This document shows, in pieces, positions 1-12,329 of a stretch of 64,000 nt of DNA. The first letter of the stretch is position 1. Each line of letters begins with the position of its first letter. This DNA comes from Bryopsis sp. KO-2023. Lineage: Eukaryota > Chlorophyta > Ulvophyceae > Bryopsidales > Bryopsidaceae. The position numbers were made by a program, and so were the translations under genes. The notes beneath the pieces are model-generated. The model did not search any database and was not told the origin of the DNA. It saw only the letters and a list, made by a program, of their open reading frames with translations. The stretch lies in the NCBI GenBank assembly GCA_030272585.1, contig BSYQ01000005.1, positions 1,178,001-1,242,000 on the forward strand, given 5' to 3'.

Positions 1-2328
1 AAAAGAGGAGGGAAAATTTACATAGGGCAGGATCTTCCAGGAGAGTTGCGTTTAAAAAATGGCAAAAAAAACCTTGAAGAAATTTTGGGCTGCGAAACAC
101 TGTGTGCTGTTGTTCAGCAAAATGTTTTCTCCTTTGTGGAGAAAAGAAAAAAGAAAATTGCAAGAGGATGTTTTTGTTTTTTTTTTTGCACCTGAGCAAG
201 ATTTTTTGGTTGCAGTTTTCTGATCACCAACATAGAAATATCTATTTCTGTGATCTTGATTTTTTTTTTTTTTTGGCCTTCATGGGAAAGGGGGGTCCAA
301 TGCACGCCAAAGGCAGTTTTGACGAGCGGTGCAGAAATATGTATCGATTACTATCACACTTGTATTATTTTTCCTACGGATTTTTTGTTTTTTCTTTCTT
401 TTTTTTTGGGGGGGGGGAGGTATAGATTGACAGAAAAACAGGGAGGTTTAAAAAATTCAACGGTTTTGTTGGGTTTTTTTTGCCTCGAAAAGAAAAAAAA
501 TGCATCACGCATGGCTGCTAAAAGTGTGATGTGACATGAAATTACAGATTAGTACATTTTTTCTCAATTTTTTTTTTTTTTCGGGCTTTCGGGGGTGCTT
601 TTGGTGAGGGAGTACAAAGTATTATTGGAAATTATGTTAGTATATTACGAGGAAGTTGGCTTTCCCTCCTTTCTAAAACTTCACACCAAAAAAAAATTCG
701 CCATTTAGGGCTCTTTTTAGCACATCTATGCATAAAAGACTAGGAGAGGAAAATAAATCAGAAATTTGCATGGGGGTTGAGCAAAAGTTGTAAGGAAGGT
801 TCGCATTCATTTCTGTTTTTTTGTTTTTTTTTAATATACTTCCATAATGTGGATTTCGTTTTTAGCCGTGTACAAAAAATATCGTATCGATTATAAAAGA
901 AGGAAAAATGTTGTTTGCTTGCTTTTTCAACTGGAGGCCAAGCATGAAATTTTAAAATTCATCTTTTTCACCAAGCTTCGTTTTCTTTTTTCATCATCTG
1001 TCCTTGTGCCATTCATTTACAGGGAAGGAAAAAACACTGAAATATTTCACCACAGGGAAAACAAAAACAGATTTTTTTTCCTGCTTTTCTTTTGCTTTTT
1101 TCAATAAAACAGGCGCTCTCACTCCTGGATTTAATTTTTTCAGACCCACCCTCTTCTAATTTTCTTCCCGAATTTCCAGGAAATTCAAAAATAAACGACG
1201 GGAAAAATGCATCATCAAGAGGATGCATCCATCGTAAAACAAAAAAACACGACCAAAAAAAAATGGACCAAAACGCTCCGAGAAATAAATCTCCCTCAAA
1301 ATGGCCATCCCTGAATAATAGAAAAAGAGCACCAACCCGGTCCAAAATTTTCGAGGAGCAGCTGATGCAACAATGCCAGGCTACACGTTATAATATACAT
1401 ACCCCCCACTTCCTTTTTTCCAAAAAACCTCACACCACCTTCTGCAAAAATAAAGGAGCCACCCTGTTCCGGCTCAAAAAGAATGCAGCGCTACACTTTG
1501 CCCTCGAAAAAAATAGAGAACAAAACCCCCACAGACAATTTCGATCAAAAGTAAGCATAAAAAAAAAAAAAACAGACAGTTTCGACCAAGAATATAACAC
1601 TTCAAAATAAGCACACAAACAATGGATCGATTTGCAAGAATGCAAATATTCTGATGACAGGTTCAATAATATCTTCTTTTTTTTTTTTTCGCCAGGAAAA
1701 AAACACAATCCACTCCTGTGGTTTATGTTTTGCTTTGTTTTTCAGCCTAATTCAATTTCAACAACAGCCCCATCAATCAATCTGTTTCTTTTTTGTCAGA
1801 AAATATTCCAGCCCTGTGTTGATTTTTAATTTTTTTTTTTTCCCAACTCAAAGAATCAATCCACAATCGAGGATACCACGGGTTCTAAATTAGTAATTTT
1901 TCCCCTTTTCTTCTCATTTTTGCAAATTTTTGCAAATTTTTATTTCGAATCGTTGACCTATAGCTTCACTCGATTGGATGGCAGGTTGTGCTCGAAATAA
2001 TATGAACAAAAAAACCCAAAAAACCAACTTTACCCCTGGAATCATTGAAAATATTTTTTTACTTCATTGGATGCCACTGTGCATCCAGCAAAATCAACAA
2101 GCATATATTCAAAAAAAAAAGCAAAAATATCTACGACAGACCCACGTGCAGTGCGGCAATTTTTTTTCCTTTTTTTTTCCCCTCCCTTAATTTTCGACTC
2201 ATATTTTCCCCACAGCTCCCAGATTGAACACTTATAAATACACAAAACAGCATGGTTTTTTTTCCGACCCTATTTTTTTTCTTCTTCTTCCACATTCTTG
2301 ATAGAATTCAGTCATGCACAAAACAAAA
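1..2328. other. AT-rich spacer without recognisable gene
   Basis: This stretch is dominated by A and T runs with occasional G runs, for example near 398-419. The open frames in it are rich in Phe and Lys because of the homopolymers and carry no domain I recognise. I see no convincing splice-bounded exon. Confidence 0.6.
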
Positions 2329-3623
2329 TCACCATTGACCATTAATGAAACTGACGAATGCCCAAGCCAACGGACACACCAACAAAAACAAAATCGCACC
2401 TTCCCACCAGCACCTTTCGGCGATCACCGGAATCCGCCCCCTATGCTCGACCCCAGCATTCAAATTTTCCAAAAACCACCCCCGAGATTTCCTCTCCGAA
2501 AACCAAATCCATCCGAGGCTGCCCAGCACCCCCACCCAGAGATTAGTAAACACGAGGGTCTGCCTGCAAGCATCGGCGTCGCTTGCTCCACACTCCACCG
2601 CCCTGCCCAAGCTGGGTGCCGGGAGGAAGGTGGATTGAGACGCCAGGTTCAACAAACAGGAAGCATCTCGCAGGGTGGCGATCAGGGTGCTTCGAACGAG
2701 GATTTTTTCGCAGGCCAGGGAGGCCTGGCTGAGTGCGGTAATGGCGAAGGTGTAAGTCGCCAGTTTCAGGAAATTTTTGAATCGAAGGGTGTACCACCAT
2801 ACGTTGAAAATGTGGAGCAGGACCCCCGAGCAGAGGATGAAAATTTTGAATGCGGCGGCATCGATGAACTGGGGGGGGACCAGAGGGTGCGATTCATCCA
2901 GCAGCCTTTGACCCATCGCCAGTGTCAGGAAGGAAACGTTCAAAAGCCTGCGAAAAATTCCTTCACTTCTTTAATTTTTTCTTTTTTGAAATTGAAATAG
3001 AAATCTTCTGCTGGCGGCCAGAAAAAGATAGATTAAAAAAAAAAATCTCAAAGATCTGGATTTTTTTTTTTAAATCCTTTTTGTTTACTTCCCAGATATA
3101 TACATTTTTTTGCTATTTTGAAAAAAATATTTATTTTTTTTTAGTTTTTTGGGTCCGATGCTGCCCAACTAATTTATAAAAAAAAACAGCCAACTTTTCA
3201 CATTTCAAGATTTCGATTATGGCAGGGCCATCTTTTTAAATAAATAAAGAATAAACGTGATCCATGAGGATTTCAAAAAACAAGAATCAAAAAAATAAAC
3301 TGCAAAACTGCAGGAGTCTATCTGAACTCATACCCGAGCATCATTGCAACATTCTCCCAATACTCGTAAAACATCGCCCTGGGCATCCGCTTTCTGATTG
3401 CATTTTCCACCAGCGGCATCACCACAAACGCCAGCAAGGTCAATTTTACGACCATGCTGGTGGGCGTTTCCAAACGGTATTTTTCTCTGGCAAGAACTGC
3501 TAGCCGAGTCAAAACCCGAAACCTTTGCTTTCGGTCCCCCGTGTGCATTGCTTTAGTCAGCAGCGAGTTCCTGTACTCCTTTTCCAATCCATTGTCTCGA
3601 AAATTGAGAAACACAGGGTCCAT
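2329..3623 (-). CDS. Multi-pass membrane protein, two exons, 302 aa, unknown function
   Basis: Exon 1 (3334-3623) begins with an ATG. It ends at ..CTCGG|GTATGAG in phase 2, which joins exon 2 (2329-2947, acceptor TTTTTCGCAG) in frame, and the gene ends with TGA. The predicted protein has a polar N-terminus with a FRDNGLEKEY stretch. It then has about five hydrophobic segments: one around residues 58-72, two in 95-150, and two near the C-terminus. I see no catalytic motif. The N-terminal F-x-D-x-x-L-E-x-x-Y pattern resembles the start of many protist multi-TM proteins, but I cannot name the family. It is transcribed away from the small plus-strand gene at 4617 and shares about 1 kb of upstream sequence with it. 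The two-exon structure and phase agreement make a real gene likely; the function is unknown. Confidence 0.7.
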
Positions 3624-4616
3624 CCTGGAGGAGGCAATGAAATCAGCTGATTATTATCTTGGGCAACCCATCCCTAATCTGGGCGATGCTGGTATGACGT
3701 AATCGTTACGTGTGGGCGCCGCTCGATTGGGTGATCTGTTCGATGTGGAGGAAAGCCGTCGTAACACCAAGAAACGTCGGTATGTCCTACGAAAGGTTTC
3801 GAGAGGGCTGGGCGACAAAGAGTCAAGAAACGGAAAAGAACTCCCAAGAATACCATCAACTGACAAGTACGTGGCGGAGGTGGAGCGCCACCGTCTCGTT
3901 GAACAAACGAGCGCGCAACGAAAAGAAAGCAGCGTCAGAACTTCTCGAGCCGTCGAATCTCCCCCCGCCTCTCTTTGCTTTCCTCCGCCCAGGAGCGGAT
4001 AATCGACTGACTGGGCCTGTTTCGCAACCTTGAGCCGTTGAGTTTGGAATCGAGCCGTCACTGGTATGTACTAACCCCTTTAGGCCACGACTCATACCTG
4101 CCCAACGGTTGTTTCTTTCCTTCTCCGATGGAGCAATACCGGAAGAAAAAACTGAACGGTGCTTTCTGGCCGCCACCACTTCCGCTGCCCAACAGGCCCT
4201 GCTTCCACGCCTCGGCACTGTCGTTCGTATCAAAATATCGATTGGGTCAAGCGTTGCGAGGGAAAAAGTGTGACCAGATGAATTATTTACAGAATGTCGC
4301 TTGGTGGAGTGAGGGGGCTTCTTGTGTTGCGATCCTGCGCCGCTCCAGTGGCGAGTTATGGATTGCGGCAAAACCTGGTCCAAATGAACACCCCGGAAAA
4401 TACCACTTCCTGGTCAATGTGCGCTTCATATGGACTCTTCGCGTGAGACCTGCACGCATCGTCCCCATGTCGCACCGTCCCCCCCACGACCGACGACGAG
4501 ACGCCGAGCTCGGAACGCGTGCTCGCCCAGCTCGAAACTCGTGCTCGCCAACCCAGATACCTGAAACGCGCGCGAACTCGAAACGCTCTTGGCCGTTGTC
4601 TTCCATCGCTTGCACT
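3624..4616. promoter_or_regulatory. Divergent intergenic region, GC-richer than surroundings
   Basis: This stretch separates the minus-strand membrane protein (start 3623) from the plus-strand gene (start 4617). It is clearly richer in G+C and CpG than the flanking spacer, as expected of a shared promoter and 5' UTR region. Long open frames occur on both strands (for example 4038-4640), but they look like composition effects and show no domain. The promoter role is inferred from gene orientation only. Confidence 0.4.
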
Positions 4617-5711
4617 ATGGCGGAGACTTCAAAAAGGTGAGATATGTGTGCGCTCTTTTGGATAGTAAATATTCAGGATCTTACTTCGCTCCTGAACACA
4701 CTCGTTTCCCCTCAACAGCGGTGCAAAAAGGCGAACTCGACGACGCTTAAAAAAGGCGAACAAGGCTCTAGTCGAAGTTTCGACAGGTTGTGGAGCATTT
4801 ATGTGGATGCACTACAACCCGGGGACGTCTTTCCACGCAGGTTTCAACCCTGCGCTGAGAAGTTCGTTGGAAGGACGAAATTTCGTCTCCAGGCTCGTAG
4901 AGATTGAAGCTCGCCTCCATCAAGCAGGCCTTCAAGCAACAGGCTTAGAAGTTCTAGAGGCCTTTCTCAGAGGGCCAGCAGACGAGGAAGCTTCGACCGG
5001 TGAGTATGTTTTTGCAACCAAGCATTAAAAAAACCCTATTCCAATAGCTTGTAAGTTGGAATGACAATATGAGAATTTTCATTTGGTAGGGAGTGTTGAG
5101 TGGAGCTTCGAAGATCTGTCATTTATCGGAGCAAGAAAACTGTTCAGTATTCTTTGGCAAACATGGGAAGGGAAGTCCTGCTTTCCATTCAAAAACAAGG
5201 TGGCCCCGCCCTGGTGGCCCGCCAACAATCCGTTCACAAGGCCTTCCAACAGTGGTATGGATTTTTTTTATTGTCTTTGTGGATTGAATACAATTTGTCA
5301 GATGTCTGCAAGCACGCAACAGTTATTTCAGCGAGAAACAAGATTGCAAATCGATCCGCTTGGCGATTGTGCTTCTGTTCTTTTTTTTTTCCTGGGGGGG
5401 GGTTGGATATTGTTTGCTTTGGTATTCCTAGACTTTGAGCCTTCTTAAATTGTGACTCTCTAACTTATGTATGCATTGATAAACCACAAGGAACAATGTT
5501 GCATCGGATTTCAGTGGAAAGCTAAAAGCAGGCATCCACTGATGCACATGTGGGACTTTTATTTGGTAGTATCGTCTCAGCTGCAACACAAACCTGGAGC
5601 AGCCTGCATTGCAGTAGGAGGTGGCTGAACTGGAACAGGGTTGCCCAAAATACCTCCAAGAAGGTTCATTCGTGGAGCACCACCAGAGCCGCTCAATTGG
5701 TGCTGCAATAA
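4617..5711 (+). CDS. Small basic-start protein, four exons, about 182 aa, unknown
   Basis: The exons are 4617-4636 (ATG, MAETSK), 4719-4999, 5101-5254 and 5618-5711 (TAA). Every junction is GT-AG and the phases agree (20+281+154+94 nt = 183 codons). The N-terminus is Lys/Arg-rich (KRRTRRRLKKANK) and could be a nuclear or RNA-binding tail. The middle is probably helical (RLVEIEARLHQAGLQATGLE). The C-terminal part carries a GREVLLSIQKQG segment and several Trp. Bases 4787-4840 form a 54-nt block that could also be spliced as an in-frame intron, giving 164 aa. No family is recognised. Confidence 0.55.
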
Positions 5712-6250
5712 ACTAAATGGTTGAATGTAGTATGATGTTTTTTATCTCTAGGTCGAAGCAAGGAGCAGAATTTACAGACCATATCAGCATTGCTGGAAAT
5801 TTTGCCTCGAAAGAAAGCATACTATTGCTTCATGGAGAAAAGCAAGTATGGCTGAAAAGGTTTTAAAAAAGAGGCAACAGTAAAGATGAAATGTGGGAAC
5901 AATACCTTCAGCAATGCATGCATAGTGGCGGGCTTGTACGCTCAGGGGAATAGTTCCTTCCTTCTTTATTTTTCTAGAATACATGGGAACTGAATGTCAA
6001 TGTTTGACATTGTATTGGGTAAATCGAAACACATCCTTGTGTTTAGGTTGCAATGTTTTCAGTTGTTGATTGTGATATGCTTTTCTTGAAGTGTTGAGGT
6101 TTGTGACATCGTATCATCTTAAACAGGAGCTTGAAGAGTACTGAAGCCAGGAGTGTGGAGGAGTTTTTGAAGAGAAGATTATAAGAAAAATCGTTTTTTT
6201 GTTGTTCCTGTTGGTCTCCTCTTTTTTTTTCGCACGGGAGGGGGGGGGGG

Positions 6251-6893
6251 GAGGGGGATGTGTGGAACTGGAAAAGGGACTTATCTTTCTTTGCTTTTCC
6301 CTTTGAGAGAGAGGCATAGAAGAGGCGTGAGAGAGGTGGTGCGAAAAAGGAGAGAAAGAAAACATGGGGATTGAAAAAAAAAACTAATACACAGCATACA
6401 TTAAGCTTTATACGGGCTGCTGAATGGTGACATGGCAAGGGTGCTGAAACAAAGAGCGACCGACATGACGCAGAAGGGGTTTCAGTGGACATTGTACAAT
6501 GGGGAGCCACGAAACCCCACCAAACATAGATATTTGCCGCAACTATACATGTGGGGCAAAGGAAGATGAGACTGAGGGGTTTAATGAATATATCTTTATG
6601 ATTGGTGGTCTCCCCTCTCCTGGTCGGATTTTTGACAAACATGTGAAATTTCTGTATAGATGCAGGTTTCTTTCCAAACCTCCTTTGGAGTTTGTTCACT
6701 CTCGTTATTTTCTTTGGTTGTTCCCCATTCAGCCTTTCTTTTTTTTCCAAGAAAAGGGACCAAAAAGATATATATATATATATGAGATGGATGTTTGTCT
6801 GCATTAAATTTCACTGTTTTAGTTCCTCTTGCCTCAGAAAAAAACATTTGGTATTTTTTTTTGGAGGGGGATGTGTGGAACTGGAAAAGGGAC
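6251..6893. repeat. 30-bp exact direct repeat pair
   Basis: The units at 6251-6280 and 6864-6893 are identical over 30 bases: GAGGGGGATGTG followed by TGGAACTGGAAAAGGGAC. Both follow a T-run and G-run. They lie about 613 bp apart in the spacer and match no gene here. Confidence 0.8.
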
Positions 6894-7687
6894 AGAGAAC
6901 AGTTTTGGGGGGGCTATGGAGAAATTCAATGGGGTTCAATGTGAACAAGAGTTGCAGGGAGGTTTTGACATTTTGAAAAAGGTGGTCAAACAAAAAAGAT
7001 AAGAAAGAGGGGGAGGGAGGGGGTGCAGGAAGGAACCCTCAAAAAAAGCCATGAAAGAACAGAAAAGACGGGGAGAGGAGAAATGGAGCTATCGAAAGGT
7101 GATGCATCCATGATTTGCAGTTTTGTAGATACAACAGGGTAAAAATTGGAAAATGCTTTTTGAATGGTGATGAGATCGGTGGGTTTTTTTGGAAAGGGGG
7201 GGAGGGGGGACTGTTCAGAAATCCACATCTATCTGGAGGAGGAAAAAAAGAATGTGAAGGCAATGAAAGAAAAGAAAATATGAAAGGAACTGTAGGATAC
7301 GCTGAAAAAAAGAAGGTGTTGAAGGTAAAATAGACATTTTCCTGCATTTCCCGGGTATTCATCAGAGTGCGAACAGCAATGGTCTTTCAGTTGTATTTTC
7401 TCTGCTTGAAATCTTGAGATTCTGCTCTTGCTTGACATAAAGAAAAGGGGAAAAAATATGTTTGGCTCTTTTCTTTTGGAGCTTTTCCTTGCGATCGACC
7501 GATGCAAAACAAATATTTGACAAGAAGAAAAAAAACTGAAACTAAGATGTTGACCTTTCAAAAGCTGGCTTCAATGGTGCCAAACCCTCTGCCAACAGCC
7601 ATTCAACACCATTGTTCCTTTTGTTTTGTGAAAGGAGGATCCAGCTCCATTGGGAGCAGGTTCCTGTTATATGCAAATCTTTTCGCG

Positions 7688-7731
7688 CTACCTTATTTTT
7701 GCGCGCGGACGAAAGCACGAAAATAAGGTAG
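7688..7731. repeat. Inverted repeat, 12-bp perfect arms
   Basis: CTACCTTATTTT at 7688-7699 is matched by its reverse complement at 7720-7731 across a 20-base loop. It lies at the start of a GC-richer island. It could form a hairpin; no flanking target duplication is seen. Confidence 0.7.
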
Positions 7732-8881
7732 ACGAAAATAAAGCAGGCGCGAAATTAGAGTAGGCGGAAAAAAAAGGGCCGTTCAGGTATGCAGGTATGT
7801 AGCTACAGATTATACCCAATCACGCACGTGTGGACTTGACGCAAAAGTACCCCTCGAGCACAAGAAAACCCAAAGTATCGATTCAACACACAAGCACCGT
7901 TGATGTCGCGTCCATCGACTTGACGGTGGGATCACATGCGTCGAGTTGACAAACATGGCTCGGGTTCGTTCTGTGGCATGCATCTCCAGCTCGCCTGGTT
8001 CGCTGGCGGTTGTTGGCGTCAGCATTTCATGTCAGACCGACTACTGGCACTCCTGGCCAGTCAGGGGTGGGTGTCGGGGTTGTACTTTTTTCTGTAAAAA
8101 CGTGAATTCAACAACTTTTTTTTCTTTTTTTTTCACCAAGTCGAATGCTCGTTCGGGTCCTTTTTTCCCAACTTGAATTCTTGTGGCTTTTTCTTTACAT
8201 TATTGTGTTGCTGTCTCTCCAGATGGACAAAAAAACACACCCTGAAAATCATCCTTCACCTATCCACTTCAACTCCAGACAGGAAAAAAAGCGTTGGAAG
8301 AAGAGAACACTCGACCTCAACAAAATATCCACCCTCAACTAGGCCCATTGCCCCCCCTCCAAAAAAAAAAGATGGCAAAACTTCAGTAATAACAATCACA
8401 AATCTAATCCTGCAAAAAAATCAAAATAACTCGAAAAAAACCCGCACCAATACCTGATAACATAAGAACATATGGAATCACTCAAAGCTTTGCTAAAACA
8501 TTCTGGAGATGCTGCTATCTTCCTGCTGTGATCCTACCACTCTCCTCCCAAGGAAAACATCTTTTATTTCACGACAAAAAACAGTTTGTGCGTGTTTTTC
8601 CCAACGAAGCCAACAACAGAAAACCAAGAAAACCTGTTAAAACATTCACCATCCACTGCAAACGCAACCACCTTCCAGCAAACTGCTTGCGATGCCGAAA
8701 TGTGGCACCATCATCTCCACAGAATATTACTAATGGAAACAAACTAATGGAAATGCACCCCCCCCCCCCCCCCCCCGATCGAAAAGAAAATTGAAGTGGT
8801 GTGGGACCTCTCTGACCCCCTTTCGGCTTTGCCTGTAACACTTTTCCTGTAAAAAAAAAACTTCGCTTACTTTTGGTTAAT

Positions 8882-10704
8882 CTAGCCAGTGCCATCGACA
8901 GGTGCGAATTCAATCCATGCTCTCAAGGGTGGAAGGGGGGTATAGACTATGCTTTCGGGCCTCATGTTTGAATTCCTTCCACATCTGCCATCTTCATACG
9001 ACCAAAGGCCAACTAAATATTTTTTTCCATCCATGCTATAAATCAGCGGCGCTCCCACATCCCCTGACCAAAAAAACAAAAAACGAAATGAGAATAAATT
9101 ACATGAGGGGAAGGGATCCGTGATGTACATGAGACATATGACAAAATAATAGATGTTGATTATTTTAAATTTAATTTTTTTTTTTCGGGGAGGAAGGAAA
9201 AAAATAAAAAATCTAGAAGGACTTATGTTCTTTAATTTAATTTAATTTAATTTATTTTATTTTTTTGGGGGGGAAGGAAAGAAATGGACAAAATATACAT
9301 ATTAAGAATAAGAATTTAGACAAGGGGAAAAAAAAATGATGACAAATAATGAAAACAAGCTTACAGAACCAGAGGGCTGTGTCCGGAGCTTCAGAGCATC
9401 TCAATCCTGATGCTTTGGCCACATCTTTTCTCGTAATGGTGTTTTCGCAATTGCCCCAGCTCATCGACTTGGTGTGGGCCTTTCCCAAGCACTCAAACTC
9501 TTTTTGATCCGTCGAAAACCACCCGAAAATTTCCAAGTCGACTTCCGCGTCTGACAGAATTTCCATCCATTTATGATCGGGGAGGATGGGTATGGGCTGG
9601 GCAGAGCTTTTGCTGCTCAAAAATAAGAGTGCAATGTCGGGGGCTCCGTAACATGAGTAGCCCTCCTTATTGAAATTATCGTGGAACAAAACTCCTTGGA
9701 CTTCAATCGACTGTGAATATACATACAGAGTTGGTTTCGAGTTTAAAAAAGAAGAGGAATTAAAACAAGATTTCTTTTTGAATGTGAATCCATGGGCAGG
9801 GTGTAGAATGGCCTCTTGCCGCTTCAACGTTTTGAGCAATCGAAATTTGAAACTTGGATGTTATTGCTAGAACATTCAATGTACATTGATGGCCCCAGTC
9901 AGGCAATTCCAACTGAATTCCACAAAAAGAAAGAGAAAAAAAAAATCCGCCTGTGCTTGTTTCTGAATTTCCTTTCTTTTGAAGCTGATGCTTCAATCAA
10001 GTTCTTTACGGGGTTTTCTTTCAGTGTCTTCTTTAATTTCTTGATTCACTGTGCTGCACCTCGCCGTCTTGTTCCCCGATATTGAGGCCACCGATGGACG
10101 CTTTGAAGGGCTGCTGATCGAGCCGTTTGTGAATGCAAGTGGCCGAAATCGCGACTATTTGGGGGCCGATCAAAACCCCTGTGCATAAGGCTTGGGAGGA
10201 TTTTCCCAAAACTCCGACCATAAAATCCAGGGGCGAAAAAACATTACTGGGACCCTGGAGAATGACAGAAACCTAGGTTAGGAGTTTTTGGGCCAGTTTA
10301 TTTATTTGTTTAACCAGGACAAACTTTCAGGGTTCTATGACTGACATTCATACCCAGCCTTGTTTTGGCAACCCAAAGAAGCCTCAAGCAATGGCAATGC
10401 ATCACAAAGTAGAGATGCAATCAGATGTTCATTTCTTTCCTTGTTTGATTTTATCGAAACATGTTTTTTCTTCAGCCAGATGCTTAATATATCCACTCAC
10501 CAGCGGCACAAATTTGCTGATGAACTCGGCAGGCTTTCCTGGAATAACCAAACGGGCAAAACGATGTGAAGGTGCAAATATGAGCGTCACAATTTATCCA
10601 GAGAAGCCCCAGAATCGAGTCTTACCACAGCCGCTTGTCGCTCCAACACCCGCCGCCACCGAAAGGAACGCCACGATCGCAGCGGAGGGAAACATAGGAT
10701 GCAT
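8882..10704 (-). CDS. Secreted trypsin-fold serine protease homolog, probably inactive
   Basis: Five exons close exactly to 279 aa: 10626-10704, 10501-10538, 10060-10254, 9365-9710 and 8882-9063. Exon 1 encodes an N-terminal hydrophobic signal peptide (MHPMFPSAAIVAFLSVAAG). The chymotrypsin-fold landmarks are present: TGVLIGPQIVAIS before the usual His site, GAPDIALLFL with the Asp, a GWFST block, and a C-terminal GAPLIY...YLVGLWS...CG...VYTPL...WI segment. However, the TAAHC-type motif reads ISATC, so His57 is replaced by Thr (codon 10138-10140). The GDSGGP motif reads GDVGAP, so Ser195 is replaced by Val (codon 9056-9058). Only the Asp of the triad remains, so it should lack peptidase activity, as in known serine protease homologs. 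It ends in TAG. Confidence 0.8.
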
Positions 10705-10957
10705 GCTGGAGCGGAGACTTTGAGCGGAATATCACATTGTGGTTTCGATATCGACCTGGCTTTAGCAACCCCTTTGGCCAAAGCCCGATGTGACGTCTTG
10801 TTTGGTCGCTGTGTCTGTGCGCTTTCGAAAAAGAATAGGTTTGTGATGGGAACTGGTGTTTTTGTTCAAAGGGTGGAATTTTTTCACTATTTTTTGTGGC
10901 GGCGGCGATACCCGTGCTGTGCTTCCATCTGGGCAGGCCCAACTCATTAGCGGCTGA

Positions 10958-11101
10958 TGGTCCACAAAAACTGAATTTGTGGCGGCGTTTGGGGTGGGGC
11001 CGCACATTTCTGTGGGAAGGTTGCCCTTGGTTGATTTGATGCCTCAATTGGTGGTGGTTGGCGGCTGGACTTTGTTTGAGGATTTGGAGGATTTGACCAA
11101 G
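10958..11101 (+). CDS. Possible exon of an unknown gene, preceded by in-frame TGA
   Basis: A 48-codon open stretch reads EFVAAFGVGPHISVGRLPLV then DLMPQLVVVGGWTLFEDLED and ends at a good donor (AAG|GTATAA). The same frame continues upstream (GDTRAVLPSGQAQLISG) but is cut by a TGA at 10955-10957. No downstream partner exon was found. The composition looks coding, so this may be a gene fragment or an exon with a start I could not place. The PQLVVVGGW stretch is faintly like a core strand of inositol-phosphate synthase, but too weak to name it. Confidence 0.25.
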
Positions 11102-11994
11102 GTATAAATTTCCAGCGAACTGTAGCTTCTTTTTAAGGCTCGTTCTGTGAACGTCTGCGCCTAGGCAGCCAGAGTGAATTCTTGATCAAGACTAAGGAAG
11201 TGGGGGGGAAATGCATGCATATTCATATCAATGATATTGATCATGATAATGATTAACAGGAAGTGAACGATAAGGTCAACAAGAAAGTGTACCTGTATCT
11301 AAAATTAAATGGGAAACCAAAACAGAAGTATACATGCATAAACCAATTTTCGTTTTTCAATTTTCTTTCCTTTCTTTTTCCCACATCCATGGGATGCAAG
11401 AAAATATCAAACTGACTTCTCATCTTAGTCTTTTTTGTACATTGTACCATGTGGTTAAGTTGGATGCCAACTGCACCTGGGGTAGTGGGGCTCGAAAGGA
11501 GGAGATTCGAATGTTTGGGGGGGGAGGTCATTGCTATTGGGAAAGGGGGTGCCGCGCTTCATTCTAAGATTTATTTTTATTTTTTTTAAGGAGGTATTCT
11601 TCTTCTTCTTAGTTTCTTTCCTCTAGTAAAGAAAATGGATGCATCATCTATGGTATGTTTTAGAATTAGGACGGTAGGCAACAGCATTTTGGGAAGGTTG
11701 AATTAGCCCTGTGCATATGTTTCACCTGGCACAATTTTGACAGCCCAATCTGCCCCCCCATCAATTTCCACATTTATGATTGAAACAAGACGATAGAGTT
11801 CTTATCATCTTGTTTCAATCATGAATGTGGAAATTGAAGTAGTTGAAAATTGAAACAAAAGGTTTTGATGACCTGCCGCCTTTGCACTTCTTTGTTATTT
11901 TTAAACTGGAATTGCACAACAATGCGGCCTTGACCATCCATCTCCCTTTTTTTTTCTAATTTCCAACCTCTTTGTTCGTTCTGAAGTATAAATT
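11102..11994. other. Spacer with a long hairpin
   Basis: Nothing coding is recognised between the possible exon ending at 11101 and 11994. The notable content is the near-perfect inverted repeat at 11761-11837. Confidence 0.5.
11761..11837. repeat. Near-perfect 34-bp inverted repeat (hairpin)
   Basis: The left arm 11761-11794 and right arm 11804-11837 pair at 32 of 34 positions around a 9-base loop. The arms contain TGATTGAAACAAGA. The two mismatches are a T/C and a C/T difference, G-U compatible in RNA on one strand. The size resembles a short foldback element or a small-RNA precursor. Confidence 0.75.
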
Positions 11995-12329
11995 TTACGA
12001 TGAGCCGTTCAATTGCTGGTGAGATTTTCCATCTCCATACAAGAAAAGTAAGGATTGGTCAAGCCACTCCCCTTCCAAAAAAAAAAAAGAAAAGAAAAAC
12101 AATGCTGCAAGCAACACAAAACGACTCCATCTACCTAACAACCAAACAACGTTCCAGAGGATAGACCAACCCATTCCACCATTCACATGCCACACCCACC
12201 CCAAACACACAAACCAACACGTCATCCCTGCAAGGAAAAACAAGGTCAGGGCACTTCCTAACACACTCGCTTTCACCAAAATGTGTAGAATTAACCTTTT
12301 GTTGTCGCTTTTTGCTCGCGGGAACAGCG
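11995..12329 (-). CDS. Possible exon of a hydrophobic membrane protein
   Basis: An open frame follows a strong acceptor (T-run plus GCAG, exon start 12329) and runs to a stop at 11995. It encodes a polar lead-in, then two or three hydrophobic stretches (ASVLGSALTLFFLAGMTCWF and WSILWNVVWLLGRW). Upstream exons were not identified. T-rich sequence alone can produce such frames, so support is weak. Confidence 0.3.

Larger units (their letters stand above)
5712..8881. other. Low-complexity spacer
   Basis: No gene is supported here. The stretch holds long T, A and G runs, a 30-bp exact direct repeat (6251-6280 and 6864-6893), an inverted repeat at 7688-7731 and a long C run near 8759-8776. A short open frame at 7953-8090 on the plus strand looks coding-like in composition but has no supported continuation. 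Confidence 0.5.

Noticed and set aside
1..2300. Numerous Phe- and Lys-rich open frames
   Set aside because: They arise from T and A homopolymers, have no splice-bounded structure and no domain.
10958..11101. Inositol-3-phosphate synthase
   Set aside because: Only a short GGW-type stretch resembles it; no neighbouring exons with family motifs.
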